64,000 bases of DNA from Pseudomonas sp. GOM7 (GCF_026723825.1 NZ_CP113519.1:2294001-2358000), one strand, 5' to 3'. Counted from the stretch's first letter, positions 15,803 to 31,259 are shown. Notes: a model not told the origin generated them from the sequence alone. Numbers and translations are program-made.

Positions 15803-18145
15803 TTGCAGCTGCTGCACGCCCCATAGCACACGCTCAGGCGTGGCCGGGGCGTCGATCCGCGGTTGCACCCGGTAATCGGCCAGGCTGGCCACGGCATCCT
15901 TGATCGCGCACCAGGCGGCGATGCCGAGCATGAACGGCGGCTCGCCGACGGCCTTGGAGTGGAACACGGTGTCCTCGGGATTCTTGCGGTTCTCCACCAG
16001 CTTCACCCGCAGGTCGAGGGGCATGTCGGCGATGGCCGGAATCTTGTAGCTGGCCGGGCCATTGGTCAGCAGCTTGCCCTTGTCGTTCCACACCAGTTCT
16101 TCTGTGGTCAGCCAGCCCATGCCCTGGACGAAGGCACCTTCCACCTGGCCGATGTCGATGGCCGGGTTCAGCGAGTCGCCAACGTCGTGCAGGATGTCGG
16201 CGCGCAGCATGCGGTATTCGCCGGTCAGGGTGTCGATCAGCACTTCCACGCAGGCCACGCCGTAGGCGTAGTAGTAGAAGGGGCGGCCGGCGGCCTTGTC
16301 GCGGTCGTAGAAGATCTTCGGCGTGCGGTAGAAGCCGGTGGAGGACAGCGACACCTGGCCGACATAGGCCTGCTGGATCACCTGCTCGAACGACAGGTAG
16401 CGGTCGCGCACGCGCACCTGGCCACCCTTGAACTCCACGTCCTCGGCATACACCCGGTACTCGCGCTGGAGGAACTCCACCAGGCGCTGCTTGATGGTCT
16501 CGGCGGCGTTCTTCGCCGCCATGCCGTTGAGGTCGGTGCCGCTGGACGCAGCCGTGGGCGAGGTATTGGGCACCTTGTCGGTGTTGGTGGCGGTGATCTG
16601 GATGCGCGCGATGTCCACCTGGAACACCTCGGCGACGATCTGCGCCACCTTGGTGTTGAGCCCCTGGCCCATCTCGGTGCCGCCGTGGTTGAGGTGGATC
16701 GAACCGTCGGTGTAGACGTGGATCAGCGCGCCGGCCTGGTTGAGAAAGCTGGAGGTGAAGCTGATGCCGAACTTCACCGGGGTCAGGGCCAGGCCCTTCT
16801 TCAGCACCGGGTTGGCGGCATTGAAGGCGCGGATGGCTTCGCGCCGCGCGGCGTAGTCACAACTCTGCTCCAGCTCGGCGGTCATCTCGTGGATGACGTT
16901 GTGCTCGACCGTCTGGTGGTAGTGGGTGAGGTTGCGCTCGGTCTTGCCGTAGTAGTTGAGTTTGCGCACCTCCAGCGGATCCTTGCCCAGGTGGCGAGCC
17001 ACGGCATCCATCACTTCCTCGATGGCGAGCATGCCCTGCGGGCCGCCGAAGCCGCGGTAGGCGGTGTTGGAGGCGGTGTTGGTCTTGCAGCGGTGGCCAT
17101 TGATGGTGGCATTGCCGAGGAAGTAGGCGTTGTCGGCATGGAACATGGCGCGGTCGACGATGGCGCCGGACAGATCCGGCGAATAGCCGCAGTTGCCGGC
17201 CAGATCCATCTCGATGCCGTGTAGCAGGCCGTCGTCGTCGAAGCCGACGTCGTATTCGACGTAGAAGGGGTGACGCTTGCCGGTCATGCTCATGTCTTCC
17301 ATGCGCGGCAGGCGCATCTTGGTCGGCCGCCCGGTGAGGTGCGCGATCACCGCACAGAGGCAGGCCGGGCCGGCGGCCTGGGTTTCTTTGCCGCCGAAGC
17401 CACCACCCATGCGGCGCATGTCGATGACCACCTTGTTCATCGGCACGCCGAGCACCTCGGCCACCAGTTTCTGCACCTCGGTGGGGTTCTGCGTCGAGCT
17501 GTACACCAGCATGCCGCCGTCTTCGCTGGGCATCACCGAGGCCACCTGGGTTTCCAGGTAGAAGTGCTCCTGGCCGCCGATATGCAGGCTGCCCTTGAGG
17601 CGATGCTTTGCTCCGGCCAGTTCGCGGGCCGAGTCGCCGATGCGGTGGGTGTGGCTGGCGAGCACGAAGTGCTGCTTGCGCAGGGCTTCGACCACGTCGA
17701 GCACCGGCTCCAGATCCTCGTATTCGACTATGGCAGCCATGGCTGCCTGACGCGCCGCCTCCAGGCTATTGGCGGCCACCGCCAGCACCACCTGGCCGAC
17801 GTACTCCACCTTGCCGTCGGCCAGTAGCGGGTCACCGGCTAACACCGGGCCGATGTCCAGTTGCCCCGGTACGTCATCCTTGGTGATGGCGATGGCCACG
17901 CCGGGAATCTCGTAGCAGGGGCGGGTGTCGATGCGCTGGATGCGTGCATGGGCGCGTTCGGACTGGCGTGCATAGACGTGCAACTGGTTGGGGAACTCCA
18001 GGCGGTCGTCGACGTACAGCGCCTCGCCGCAGACGTGCTTGTCCGCGCTCTCGTGCTTGACGCTGCGGCCCACGCCGCTGGTCATGCCGGCGCGGAACAG
18101 CTCGGCCAGTTCGTCCTGGGGCTTTTCGGCGGCGTGCTTAGACAT
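15752..18145 (-). CDS. xdhB: Xanthine dehydrogenase molybdopterin-binding subunit
   Basis: This 797-residue large subunit holds the molybdopterin centre that oxidises hypoxanthine to xanthine and urate. Domain 1 starts GRSVKHESADKHVCGEALYVDD, and the Mo-domain loops include RRMGGGFGGKE (about residue 245), AYRGFGGPQG and GGTEMGQGLNTK. The acidic catalytic end is in KAVGEPPFMLG. The last 20 residues derive partly from an interspersed repeat (see 15720-15802). It overlaps the xdhA stop by 8 bases. Confidence 0.95.
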   Translation of the reverse strand: MSKHAAEKPQDELAELFRAGMTSGVGRSVKHESADKHVCGEALYVDDRLEFPNQLHVYARQSERAHARIQRIDTRPCYEIPGVAIAITKDDVPGQLDIGPVLAGDPLLADGKVEYVGQVVLAVAANSLEAARQAAMAAIVEYEDLEPVLDVVEALRKQHFVLASHTHRIGDSARELAGAKHRLKGSLHIGGQEHFYLETQVASVMPSEDGGMLVYSSTQNPTEVQKLVAEVLGVPMNKVVIDMRRMGGGFGGKETQAAGPACLCAVIAHLTGRPTKMRLPRMEDMSMTGKRHPFYVEYDVGFDDDGLLHGIEMDLAGNCGYSPDLSGAIVDRAMFHADNAYFLGNATINGHRCKTNTASNTAYRGFGGPQGMLAIEEVMDAVARHLGKDPLEVRKLNYYGKTERNLTHYHQTVEHNVIHEMTAELEQSCDYAARREAIRAFNAANPVLKKGLALTPVKFGISFTSSFLNQAGALIHVYTDGSIHLNHGGTEMGQGLNTKVAQIVAEVFQVDIARIQITATNTDKVPNTSPTAASSGTDLNGMAAKNAAETIKQRLVEFLQREYRVYAEDVEFKGGQVRVRDRYLSFEQVIQQAYVGQVSLSSTGFYRTPKIFYDRDKAAGRPFYYYAYGVACVEVLIDTLTGEYRMLRADILHDVGDSLNPAIDIGQVEGAFVQGMGWLTTEELVWNDKGKLLTNGPASYKIPAIADMPLDLRVKLVENRKNPEDTVFHSKAVGEPPFMLGIAAWCAIKDAVASLADYRVQPRIDAPATPERVLWGVQQLQAASLKPQVQESSEVSA

Positions 18146-19577
18146 GGGCGGTCACTCGGGTGGCAATGGTGGGGGCGCTCAGTTCGAGGAAGCACTTGCG
18201 CAGCAGGTTCTGCGCCGTGAGCAGGCGGTATTCGCGGCTGGCGCGAAAGTCCGAGAGCGGGGTGAAGTCTTCCCCCAGTGCGGCGCAGGCGCGTTCGATC
18301 AGGGCCTGGTCGAAGCGGGCGCCCTGCAACGCTTCCTCGCAGGCGCTGGCGCGTTTGGGAATGGCCGCCATGCCACCGAAGGCGATGCGCGCCTGGCGCA
18401 CCACGCCGTCTTCGAGGGTCAGGTTGAAGGCGGCGCAGACGGCGGAGATATCGTCGTCCAGGCGCTTGGAGACCTTGTAGGCGCGCAGGGTCTGGTTCGG
18501 CCGTGCGCGCGGCACGATGATCGTCTCGATGAATTCGGCCTCCTGGCGCGCGGTGACCTTGTAGTCGAGGAAGTAGTCCTGCAGCTCCAGGGTGCGCCGC
18601 TGGCCGTTGCGGTTGAGGACGATCTGCGCCCCCAGGGCGATCAGCAGCGGCGGGGCGTCGCCGATGGGCGAGGCGTTGCCGATATTGCCGCCCAGGGTGC
18701 CCTGGTTGCGGATCTGCAGGGAAGCGAAACGCTGCAGCAGCTCGCCGAAGTCCGGGTATTCCTCGGCCAATACCCCATGGCAATCGGAGAGGGCGGCGGC
18801 GGCGCCGATCTCGATGGCGTCGTCCTTCACCTCGATGCGCTTCATTTCTTCTATGTGGCCGACATGGATCATCACCGGCAGCGGGCGGTGGAGCTGGGTG
18901 ACCTCCAGAGCCAGGTCTGTGCCGCCGGCCAGCAGACGGGCCTGCGGATTGGCGGCGTAGAGTTCGGCCAGGTCGCTCACGGTCAATGGCAGCAGGCAGC
19001 GCTTGTCGGCGCTGGCCAGTTCGGTGGTTTCTCGTGGGGCGATGGCCTTGAGACGGGCCAGGGTGTCGGCTTCGCTGGCATCGAACTGGTCCGGGCGGCG
19101 CTGGCTGCAGGCCTGCTCGGCGGCATCGATGATCGGCCGGTAGCCGGTGCAGCGGCAGAGGTTGCCCGCCAGTGCCTCCAGCGTGGCGTGCTTGTCGTAG
19201 CTGCTGCCGTTCTTCTGCAGGGCGAACAACGACATGACGAAGCCGGGGGTGCAGAAACCGCACTGCGAGCCATGGCAGTCGACCATCGCCTGCTGCACGT
19301 CGTGCAGCTTGCCCTGGTGCTTGAGGTCTTCCACGGTGATCAATTGCTTGCCGTGCAGGCTGGCGACGAAGGTGAGGCAGGAATTGAGGGTGCGATAGCG
19401 CAGGCGCTCATCGACCACCTCGCCGACCACCACGGTGCAGGCGCCGCAGTCACCGGAGGCGCAGCCTTCCTTGGTGCCGGTCTTGCGCAGGTGCTGGCGC
19501 AGGTACTCGAGCACGGTGAGGTTGGGGTCCAGAGCGTGCTCGGTGCGCAGCTCCCGGTTCAGTAGAAACTGGATCAA
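18138..19577 (-). CDS. xdhA: Xanthine dehydrogenase iron-sulfur/FAD subunit
   Basis: This 479-residue small subunit passes electrons from the Mo centre through two [2Fe-2S] clusters to FAD. The first cluster motif is CASGDCGACTVVVGE (about residue 39), and the second is CGFCTPGF plus CRCTGYRPI. The FAD domain has LLAGGTDLALE and GGNIGNASPIGD. It is the first gene of the operon. Two matched palindromes about 100-136 bp upstream (19678-19713) are the likely control region. Confidence 0.95.
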   Translation of the reverse strand: MIQFLLNRELRTEHALDPNLTVLEYLRQHLRKTGTKEGCASGDCGACTVVVGEVVDERLRYRTLNSCLTFVASLHGKQLITVEDLKHQGKLHDVQQAMVDCHGSQCGFCTPGFVMSLFALQKNGSSYDKHATLEALAGNLCRCTGYRPIIDAAEQACSQRRPDQFDASEADTLARLKAIAPRETTELASADKRCLLPLTVSDLAELYAANPQARLLAGGTDLALEVTQLHRPLPVMIHVGHIEEMKRIEVKDDAIEIGAAAALSDCHGVLAEEYPDFGELLQRFASLQIRNQGTLGGNIGNASPIGDAPPLLIALGAQIVLNRNGQRRTLELQDYFLDYKVTARQEAEFIETIIVPRARPNQTLRAYKVSKRLDDDISAVCAAFNLTLEDGVVRQARIAFGGMAAIPKRASACEEALQGARFDQALIERACAALGEDFTPLSDFRASREYRLLTAQNLLRKCFLELSAPTIATRVTAHV

Positions 19578-19677
19578 GGTGACCTCCAGGCGTTTTATTC
19601 TTCTCGGTCATCGGTTTGCAGATGGCGAGCACGCGGCAAGGCCCGACTGGTTGACCTTGCGGCAATCTAGGGTTTTC

Positions 19678-19713
19678 TGACTTTTTGGTCAATATTTTTT
19701 GACTTTCAGGTCA
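19678..19713. promoter_or_regulatory. Twin palindromic operator candidate upstream of xdhA
   Basis: Two near-identical 14-bp sites, TGACTTTTTGGTCA (19678-19691) and TGACTTTCAGGTCA (19700-19713), each have inverted TGAC/GTCA ends with a 6-bp spacer. Their starts are 22 bp apart, about two helical turns, so two dimers could bind one DNA face. They are the only such pair noticed in the window and lie upstream of the xdh operon, between it and repeat copy B. The regulator is not identified. Confidence 0.5.
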
Positions 19714-19812
19714 GCTCTGCGGCGGCGATTCGATTGCAGGAATGCTAGCGGCTTTCGTGCCGGGGTGGTGGTGTGTGGATGTAAATGGAAAGGTCAGGCG
19801 TGGTGGGTATTT

Positions 19813-20230
19813 GGGACTGGACTGGCAAGTTTGTGTGAGTATGCTTTTGTTTTCGGTGTAAAGCTGCTTATCGTGCTCTGCTGATGGCTCCCGTTTCGCC
19901 CCCCCGGCGACCTTCTTTTGTCAAACGCCACAAAAGAAGGCAAAAAGGCTTGGCCCCGCCATCCGAGCTAGGCGCCCCCGCCCTGCTGCGCCGGGGTTCG
20001 TTCGTTCCATCGCTGCTCCGAGGGCCCGCCGCGAAGGGCCATCCCTGGCCAATCGCGGCTCTCGCGGCATCCATGCCGCTCAACCCTCTACACAACGATT
20101 CCACTCACCCTCCTGAAGGGGCCACTCGCGCGCCTGAACAACGGGCACTCCATAGGTTGCTCGGCGTGTTCTTGTGGTTATGAAATCGCGATTGGGTCGT
20201 CGAGTTAAACCAATAGTTTCATTCGCGTAG
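19813..20230 (+). repeat. Twin-arm structured repeat, copy B, left part (variant T2 arm)
   Basis: It starts with the terminal repeat at 19813-19835 (GGACTGGCAAGTTTGTG core). The arm carries the variant hairpin CCTTCTTTTGT/ACAAAAGAAGG, then GCGGCATCC/ATGCCGC and the arm end TTAAACCAATAGTTTCATTC. Homology to copy D stops sharply after 20230, where the IS110 element begins. It is therefore the left half of an interrupted element whose right half is at about 21590-21922. Confidence 0.8.
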
Positions 20231-20245
20231 ATACCGTCTTACCCG

Positions 20246-21220
20246 TCATCTCGCAATGGCTAGCTGCGGGTCAAAGGGTTTGCCGGATTTGAGTACGCCG
20301 TAAGCGATGCAAAGCAGCTTGCGCATGGCCGCGCAGACGATCTGTTTGCCGGCCTTGCCTCGTGCCTTTAGCCGCTTGGCCATCGCTCGGATCGCGGCGT
20401 TGTGGGTCAGGGAGACTACTGCTGGCAGGTAAAGCCCTGCACGTAACACTGAAGAGCCCATCCGCGATATGCGCACATGCCCTTTGTGCTTCCCCGAGTC
20501 CTGCAGCTTAGGGTTCAAACCTGCAAAAGCCGTAACATCGCGACTGTCACCGAAACGTTGCATGTCGCCCAGCTCTGCCAGCAGCAACGTAGCGGTTCTG
20601 TCGGCAATGCCATCGATGCTTTTAAGCAAGTCGCGCTGGCCTCGTAGGTCATCGTTGTCATCGAAGTGCTGCTTGATCGCTTTCAGCGTCTCAGCGATCT
20701 GCTGGCGAATATGCTCAAGTACCGACCGAATCGACGCAGCGACTTTGACATCGCTGGTCACGTCCAGACGGTTCTGTTCCATGCGCTCCAACTCCTGAAG
20801 ATCCTTCAGACGATGATTCAGGGCTTTGAGGCGCTTGATCTCCGGTTGCTCGGGCTTCCAGGCACGCAACTTATGCTGATGCAGATGGCCATAATCGGCA
20901 ATCAGCTTGGCGTCCACCTTGTCGGTCTTCACGCGCTGCAACTGGCTGCGGGCATAAAGCGCAATCTGCGTCGGATTCAATACGCAGATCTTATAGTCAT
21001 GCTCGTACAACCATTCAGCCAGCGCTTCGTGATAGATGCCGGTCGCCTCCATCACGATCCAAGCCTGCGGTTCAGCATGCTTGCCCAACCATTGCAGCAG
21101 AACTTTAAAGCCCTTCGGGTCGTTGCTCAGCTTGGCCTTGGTGCGATGCTTGCCATTGGCCTGAAGGGTCGCGATGTCGAAGGTGTGCTTGGCGATGTCG
21201 ATACCCACAACTGTGCTCAT
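20246..21220 (-). CDS. IS110-family transposase/recombinase
   Basis: This 324-residue recombinase has the N-terminal RuvC-like DEDD domain: GIDIAKHTFD, VMEATGIYHE and KTDKVDAKLIADY. A coiled middle region follows. The C-terminal Transposase_20 domain (IDGIADRTATLLLAELG, then HKGHVRISRMGSSVLRAGLY) carries the catalytic Ser. The start at 21220 (MSTVVGID) has an AAAGGAGGAGG ribosome site; the frame is open to 21250. All key residues seem intact, so the element may be active. Confidence 0.95.
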   Translation of the reverse strand: MSTVVGIDIAKHTFDIATLQANGKHRTKAKLSNDPKGFKVLLQWLGKHAEPQAWIVMEATGIYHEALAEWLYEHDYKICVLNPTQIALYARSQLQRVKTDKVDAKLIADYGHLHQHKLRAWKPEQPEIKRLKALNHRLKDLQELERMEQNRLDVTSDVKVAASIRSVLEHIRQQIAETLKAIKQHFDDNDDLRGQRDLLKSIDGIADRTATLLLAELGDMQRFGDSRDVTAFAGLNPKLQDSGKHKGHVRISRMGSSVLRAGLYLPAVVSLTHNAAIRAMAKRLKARGKAGKQIVCAAMRKLLCIAYGVLKSGKPFDPQLAIAR

Positions 21221-21430
21221 CTCCTCCTCCTTTGGGTAGCTGATCGTCACTGCATCCGTCCAACCTTGTTTATGCGAGCTCGAGGCTCTGGATACCGTTC
21301 GGACTTACTGGATGAGTGCGGAGGAGCGCAGCGCAATCTACGTTACAGGCTCAAGGCTTCAGGGCGTACTCGGCTTGCAACTCCTCCCCCGATGATCAGT
21401 CGGGAACCATAGCCTCACTGAAAGGCTTTG
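21221..21430 (-). ncRNA. Candidate bridge-RNA region of the IS110 element
   Basis: The non-coding leader of the transposase gene contains several hairpins, including CCCGA/TCGGG at 21388-21404. In characterised IS110-group elements the 5' non-coding end is transcribed into a bridge RNA whose two loops base-pair with target and donor DNA. The assignment here rests on position and family; I could not define the two loops by eye. Confidence 0.4.
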
Positions 21431-21589
21431 GTCGAGATACAAGGGCGTACTCGCGGAGCAGTACGCCGTTTGTGGGAGTATTGGACGTGAGCCGTGGCGC
21501 CGAACTGGGCATGGCCCGGCGGACTGTTCGCTGGCGCTCCTGAGTCCGCCCTACGGCTGCTCCCATAAAGCGCGTAAGAGTCCCATGGA

Positions 21590-21922
21590 GTAACCGCAGG
21601 TTCAGGCGCGTGCAGAGCCCGCCCAGGAGGGCGAGCGGAATCGTCGTGGAAGAGGTCGAGCGACATGGATGTCGCGAGAGCCGCGATGGGCCAGGGATGG
21701 CCCACCGTCGGTGGGCCGCATCCGGTCGGGCCTCTGGAGCGGCGATGGAGTGAGCGAACCCTCGCGCAGCGAGGGCCGGATGATCGGGCGGAGGGTTTTG
21801 GTTACTTTTGCCCTACAAAAGTGACTCGCCCGGGAGGGCGAAACAAAAAACCTCAACAAAAACGCGGCAATTCGGAACAAACACCCGAGCAACCAACACA
21901 AAAACTTGTCAGTCCGCTATCA
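21590..21922 (-). repeat. Twin-arm structured repeat, copy B, right part (T1 arm)
   Basis: The T1 arm runs from about 21590 (GGTTCAGGCGCGTGCAGAGC) to a degenerate terminal repeat at 21898-21922. It carries hairpins matching the other T1 arms: GCGACAT/ATGTCGC-type near 21661, GGGCCA/TGGCCC near 21689 and CCCTCGC/GCGAGGG at 21759-21775. The central GTCAGCC hairpin found in copies A, C and D is missing. In its place, 21440-21590 has other hairpins (GCGTACT/AGTACGC, GGCGGACT/AGTCCGCC), so the centre was altered when or after the IS arrived. Confidence 0.75.
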
Positions 21923-21935
21923 ACAAGCCCCCGTG

Positions 21936-21966
21936 AAAACCCCGACCGCAAACGCGGTCGGAGTTT
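21936..21966 (-). terminator. Intrinsic terminator after alkB
   Basis: The perfect stem CCGACCGC (21942-21949) / GCGGTCGG (21954-21961) has a 4-nt loop. On the minus strand it is followed by GGGTTTTC. It lies about 20 bases after the alkB stop and should end its transcript before repeat copy B. Confidence 0.75.
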
Positions 21967-21984
21967 CTGAAGGAGGAGAATGTT

Positions 21985-23124
21985 TCAGGAATGGCTCAGT
22001 TGCGACTCGCTCAACTGATGCTCTTCCCCCGCATAGTAAGCCCGCACCCGTGGGTTCATCACCGCGCGCCAGAGCGGTGGGATCACCGCCAGTACCACCA
22101 TCCCGGCATAGCCGTTGGGCAACTGCGGGCTGTCGTCGAAATGGCGCAGCACCTGATAGCGACGCTTGGCGTAGGCATGGTGGTCGGAGTGACGCTGCAG
22201 GTGAAAGAGAAACAGATTGGTCAGCAGGAAGTTGCTGTTCCACGAGTGACGCACATTGGTGCGCTCGTAGCGACCGTTGTCCAGTTTGCGCCGGTGCAGG
22301 CCGTAATGTTCGACGTAGTTGACGATCTCCAGCAGGGTGAAGGCCATCGCCGCCTGGCCGAGGAAGAACAGCGCGCCCAGCCAGCCCAGGGCCAGGGTGA
22401 AGCCGAGCAGCATCAGCGCACTGAGCGCGTACCACCAGATCAGCTCGTTGCGCCAGTGCAGGGCAGGCAAGCCGCGCCGGCGCAGGCGCTCGGCCTCCAG
22501 CTTCCAGGCGTTGAGGAAGTTGTGCTTGTAGGCGTGTGGCAGGAAGGCGTACAGGCTCTGGTCGTAACGCGATGACGAGGCGTCTTCCGGTGTCGAGACG
22601 TGTACGTGGTGCCCGCGCACGTGCTCGACCTTGAAGCCGGCGTAGCACACCGCGGCCAGCAACAGGCCGCCGGCGTTTTGTTCCAGCGCCGGATCCTTGT
22701 GGATCAGCTCGTGCGATACGGTGATACCGATGGCACCCATTACCGTGCCCACCGACATGATCCAGCCAAGCCGGCCGACCCAGCTCCAGGCCTCATAGTT
22801 GACGAACACCCAGGCACTCCAGGCCAGCATGCCCAGTAACAGAGGGACGCAAGCCAGAGTCAGTAGACGGTAGTAGCGTTGCGCCTCCAGGGCGGGCACT
22901 TCGCTACCTTCTTCGGGGTTCGCCGGGTCGCGGCCGACGATGAAGTCCAGCAGCGGAATCACGCCGAACACCAGGCTGATCACCATCCAGGCCCAGGCAT
23001 CGGCATGCGCGCTGCCGAGCGAACAGTAGTAGCTGAAGGGGATGCCCAGAACCGGGATCAGCCAGAACCAGTAGCCGATCTTCTTCAGAGTGATCATCCA
23101 ATGCGAGGGCAGGCGCTCGAACAT
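21985..23124 (-). CDS. alkB: Alkane 1-monooxygenase AlkB
   Basis: This 379-residue integral membrane di-iron enzyme hydroxylates the terminal carbon of medium- or long-chain n-alkanes, using rubredoxin as electron donor. The histidine boxes are all present: HELIHK, EHVRGHH with VHVSTPEDASS, and LQRHSDHHAYAKRRYQ, plus NYVEHYGLHR typical of true AlkB. About six membrane helices are visible. The start at 23124 (MFERLPSHW) is chosen over a longer frame. No rubredoxin gene is in the window. The position beside a divergent GntR gene matches P. aeruginosa alkB2 as recalled. Confidence 0.94.
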   Translation of the reverse strand: MFERLPSHWMITLKKIGYWFWLIPVLGIPFSYYCSLGSAHADAWAWMVISLVFGVIPLLDFIVGRDPANPEEGSEVPALEAQRYYRLLTLACVPLLLGMLAWSAWVFVNYEAWSWVGRLGWIMSVGTVMGAIGITVSHELIHKDPALEQNAGGLLLAAVCYAGFKVEHVRGHHVHVSTPEDASSSRYDQSLYAFLPHAYKHNFLNAWKLEAERLRRRGLPALHWRNELIWWYALSALMLLGFTLALGWLGALFFLGQAAMAFTLLEIVNYVEHYGLHRRKLDNGRYERTNVRHSWNSNFLLTNLFLFHLQRHSDHHAYAKRRYQVLRHFDDSPQLPNGYAGMVVLAVIPPLWRAVMNPRVRAYYAGEEHQLSESQLSHS

Positions 23125-23167
23125 GGTCGTTTCCTTGCTGTCAGGTTTTTGTTGTGGCTTTGTAGGA

Positions 23168-23178
23168 TTGTAGGACAA
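23168..23178. promoter_or_regulatory. FadR-type GntR operator candidate upstream of alkB
   Basis: TTGTAGGACAA is a perfect palindrome that fits the FadR-subfamily pattern (T-N-GT-N3-AC-N-A). It lies 44 bp before the alkB start and in the alkB/gntR divergent region. Binding here by the neighbouring GntR protein would block alkB transcription. The rest of the 306-bp gap (23125-23430) has no other feature apart from short GC-rich inverted repeats near 23280-23310. Confidence 0.5.
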
Positions 23179-23430
23179 CGATTTTCCGTGACTACCTCTG
23201 CAGGCCCGACCTTTAGGAGGGTGATAGCGGTGTCGCGAGGCTTGGCCCGTTACCGCCCTGTGCTACACTCGCCGCCAGCTTTTTCTGGCCCGCCAACCCT
23301 GGCGGCCAACCTGTGGGCCGCCGCAGGCAGCGCCAAGCAACGTACCCGGCGTTGTGCGCGTTCGCCCAGCCGTGACAGCGCTCCCAGACTCGAACGACTG
23401 CCCCCTGAATCGACGTAAATAAGGAATGTC

Positions 23431-24090
23431 ATGACGTTCAAGGCCCCGGACAGCCTCGCCGAGCAAATTGCCCATCACCTGGCCGAACGCATCATTCGCG
23501 GTGAACTCAAGGAGCGTGAGCGCATCCAGGAGCAGAAGGTCACCCAGGCGTTGAACGTCAGCCGGGGGTCGGTGCGTGAAGCGCTGCTGATCCTCGAGCG
23601 TCGCCATCTGATCGTGATCCTGCCGCGCCGTGGCGCCCAGGTGACCGAACTTACCCCGCACAAGGTGCAGAGCCTCTACGCGCTGATGATCGAGCTGTAC
23701 ATCCTGCTGGCCCGCGCGGTGATCGAGCGCTGGCAGACGGACAGCGACCTGGCGCCCTTCCTGCAGATCCAGCAGCGTTTGCTGGAAAGCCTGCAGGGCG
23801 GCGATATCGACGCCTTCGTCGCGGGCAGCTTCGACGTCATGCGTGCGGCGTTCCCCTTCGCCGACAACCCTTACCTGCAGGAGATTCTGGAAAACCTGTT
23901 GCCGGCCATCAGCCGCACCTACCACCTGGCGCTGGAGCGGCGCAAAGGCGAAATGGGCCAGTTCATGGGTACCTTCGCCAGCCTGCTGCAAGCGATCATC
24001 GCTCGTGACGAGGTGCGCGCCTGCCAGGTGCTGCGCGCCTATGGCGAGCATAATTGCCGGCTGGTGCTGGCCGCCCTGGCCGAGCGTTGA
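23431..24090 (+). CDS. GntR-family regulator, FadR/FCD subfamily
   Basis: This 219-residue protein has an N-terminal winged helix (LAEQIAHHLAERIIRGELKERERIQE, then NVSRGSVREALLILERRHL) and an all-helical C-terminal FCD-type effector domain. It is divergent from alkB and in relatives is described as the local alkB2 regulator; that role is recalled, not shown here. An AAGGAA ribosome site lies before the ATG. smc starts only 7 bp after its stop, so the two may share a transcript. Confidence 0.88.
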   Translation: MTFKAPDSLAEQIAHHLAERIIRGELKERERIQEQKVTQALNVSRGSVREALLILERRHLIVILPRRGAQVTELTPHKVQSLYALMIELYILLARAVIERWQTDSDLAPFLQIQQRLLESLQGGDIDAFVAGSFDVMRAAFPFADNPYLQEILENLLPAISRTYHLALERRKGEMGQFMGTFASLLQAIIARDEVRACQVLRAYGEHNCRLVLAALAER

Positions 24091-24096
24091 GCCCAG

Positions 24097-27585
<3,489 letters not shown>

Positions 27586-27701
27586 TGCGTCTGCCTGTGT
27601 AAAGTTGCCGTTCGTCGTGCTAGTTTATTGCCCACTTTTGTTACACGCGGAAAACGTCAGGCAGAACATGGAGTTGGCACCGCGTTTTATAGTCGAGTTG
27701 T

Positions 27702-27726
27702 GATCCGATTGTCGGGATCTTTTTTT
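27702..27726 (+). terminator. Probable intrinsic terminator after smc
   Basis: A short stem GATCC (27702-27706) / GGATC (27715-27719) is followed directly by seven T residues. The stem is only 5 bp, so termination may be partial and allow read-through into zipA 30 bp later. Confidence 0.5.
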
Positions 27727-27755
27727 CACCAGAATTATCAAGGGTCAGGTATTAC

Positions 27756-31038
<3,283 letters not shown>

Positions 31039-31080
31039 GCTCAGATAAGGCTTTGGCCGAGCGCGAGCCCCCGGTAATCC

Positions 31081-31177
31081 TGTAGGGGCGAGTTCTGCTC
31101 GCGAAAAAGCGTTCGCGAGCAGAGCTCGCTCCTACGGAGTTTGTTCAAGCAGAACCGTAGCCTGGATGCAATCCAGG
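31081..31177. repeat. Two interspersed palindromes after ligA
   Basis: The first is a 24-bp-arm hairpin at 31082-31135 (TGTAGGGGCGAG, GCTCGCGAA and its complement TTCGCGAGC, CTCGCTCCTACG) with G-T-type mismatches in the left arm; this unit type is very common in Pseudomonas chromosomes. The second is CCTGGAT-GCA-ATCCAGG at 31161-31177, related to 1998-2014. Together they fill much of the 221-bp gap between the convergent ligA and YbaN-like genes. Confidence 0.8.
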
Positions 31178-31259
31178 AAAATAGGCCGGGCCCCGATGCC
31201 TGCCAGATAAGGGCTTCACCGCTGCCGCGAAGATTGAGGCAAACCCATGGCCAAGCGGC

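Larger units (their letters stand above)
20231..21430 (-). mobile_element. IS110-family insertion sequence inside repeat copy B
   Basis: The left limit (20231) is set by the loss of similarity to copy D after TTTCATTCGCGTAG. The right limit is not resolved; it lies somewhere between about 21250 and 21590. There are only about 15 bp after the transposase gene but at least 200 non-coding bases before it. That is the layout of the IS110 group, in which the long leader encodes the guide (bridge) RNA. No terminal inverted repeats or target duplication are seen, as is normal for the family. Confidence 0.8.
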
